Source: Desulfocurvus sp. (GTDB lineage Bacteria > Desulfobacterota > Desulfovibrionia > Desulfovibrionales > Desulfovibrionaceae). Taken from it: a stretch of 5,067 nt of DNA. The stretch's first letter is position 1. Each line of letters starts with the position of its first letter. Under the pieces are notes generated by a model. The model did no database searches, was not told the origin of the DNA, and was given only the letters and a program-made list of their open reading frames with translations. The stretch spans positions 1 to 5,067 of the forward strand of contig NZ_JALNWM010000228.1 in the NCBI RefSeq assembly GCF_023230885.1. Direction: 5' to 3'. Shown piece by piece: positions 5,043 to 5,067 of this stretch. The translations under genes were made by a program, and so were the position numbers.

Positions 5043-5060
5043 CACATGTGGAAAATTTTC
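5043..5060. promoter_or_regulatory. Adjacent AT-rich palindromes, candidate enhancer site
   Basis: Two perfect palindromes abut: CACATGTG (5043-5050) and GAAAATTTTC (5051-5060). They form an AT-rich island next to some 130 bp of extremely GC-rich DNA. Relative to the predicted sigma-54 start near 4916 they lie at about -127 to -144, a normal distance for an enhancer-binding-protein site. They could instead belong to a gene beyond the window edge. Between them and the promoter, 4990-5005 (GGCCCG-GACC-CGGGCC) can form a small hairpin. No gene is seen in 4895-5067. Confidence 0.45.
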
Positions 5061-5067
5061 AGGGAAC

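Noticed and set aside
4895..5047. N-terminal extension of the 119-aa protein to an ATG at 5047.
   Set aside because: The stretch contains the sigma-54 promoter and encodes low-complexity Gly/Arg/Pro sequence. The start at 4894 has an excellent ribosome-binding site.

Overview
The window is very GC-rich (estimated around 70% by eye) and carries five compactly coded bacterial genes, all apparently intact, plus several well-defined intergenic signals. Base composition, gene types and a strong sigma-54-type promoter suggest a high-GC Gram-negative bacterium, possibly a Desulfovibrio-like Desulfobacterota. That assignment is inference from style, not a database match. No tRNA, rRNA, CRISPR array, insertion sequence or phage gene is visible.

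Layout. Positions 1-83 are a perfect 7-bp tandem repeat (CCAGGGG, nearly 12 copies) that starts at the window edge. It is followed by an AT-richer non-coding stretch with two inverted repeats (84-254). On the + strand come fxsA (255-650) and, 8 bp later, a rhomboid intramembrane serine protease (659-1597), very likely one transcript for two inner-membrane proteins. A single-domain response regulator lies convergently on the - strand (1647-2060). It is divergent from an ADP-ribosylglycohydrolase-family gene (2279-3193, +). The 218-bp space between these two holds candidate divergent promoters whose -35 elements are the two arms of one inverted repeat. A 221-bp gap then leads to a two-gate-domain nucleoside-recognition membrane protein (3415-4422, +), which ends at a strong bidirectional terminator (4456-4501). 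On the other side of that terminator is a 119-aa protein of unknown function on the - strand (4535-4894). It is preceded by a near-consensus sigma-54 (-24/-12) promoter and, farther upstream, by a palindromic AT-rich element at the distance expected of an enhancer-binding site.

No single pathway joins the five genes. FxsA and rhomboid are plausibly co-expressed membrane-quality or membrane-proteolysis proteins. The response regulator and ADP-ribosylglycohydrolase homologue may be co-regulated through their shared promoter region. The most notable observations are the sigma-54-controlled orphan protein with an AT-hook-like motif, the symmetric divergent promoter region, the altered metal-ligand motifs of the ADP-ribosylglycohydrolase homologue, and the G-quadruplex-prone heptamer array. 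I see no clear new multi-gene system.
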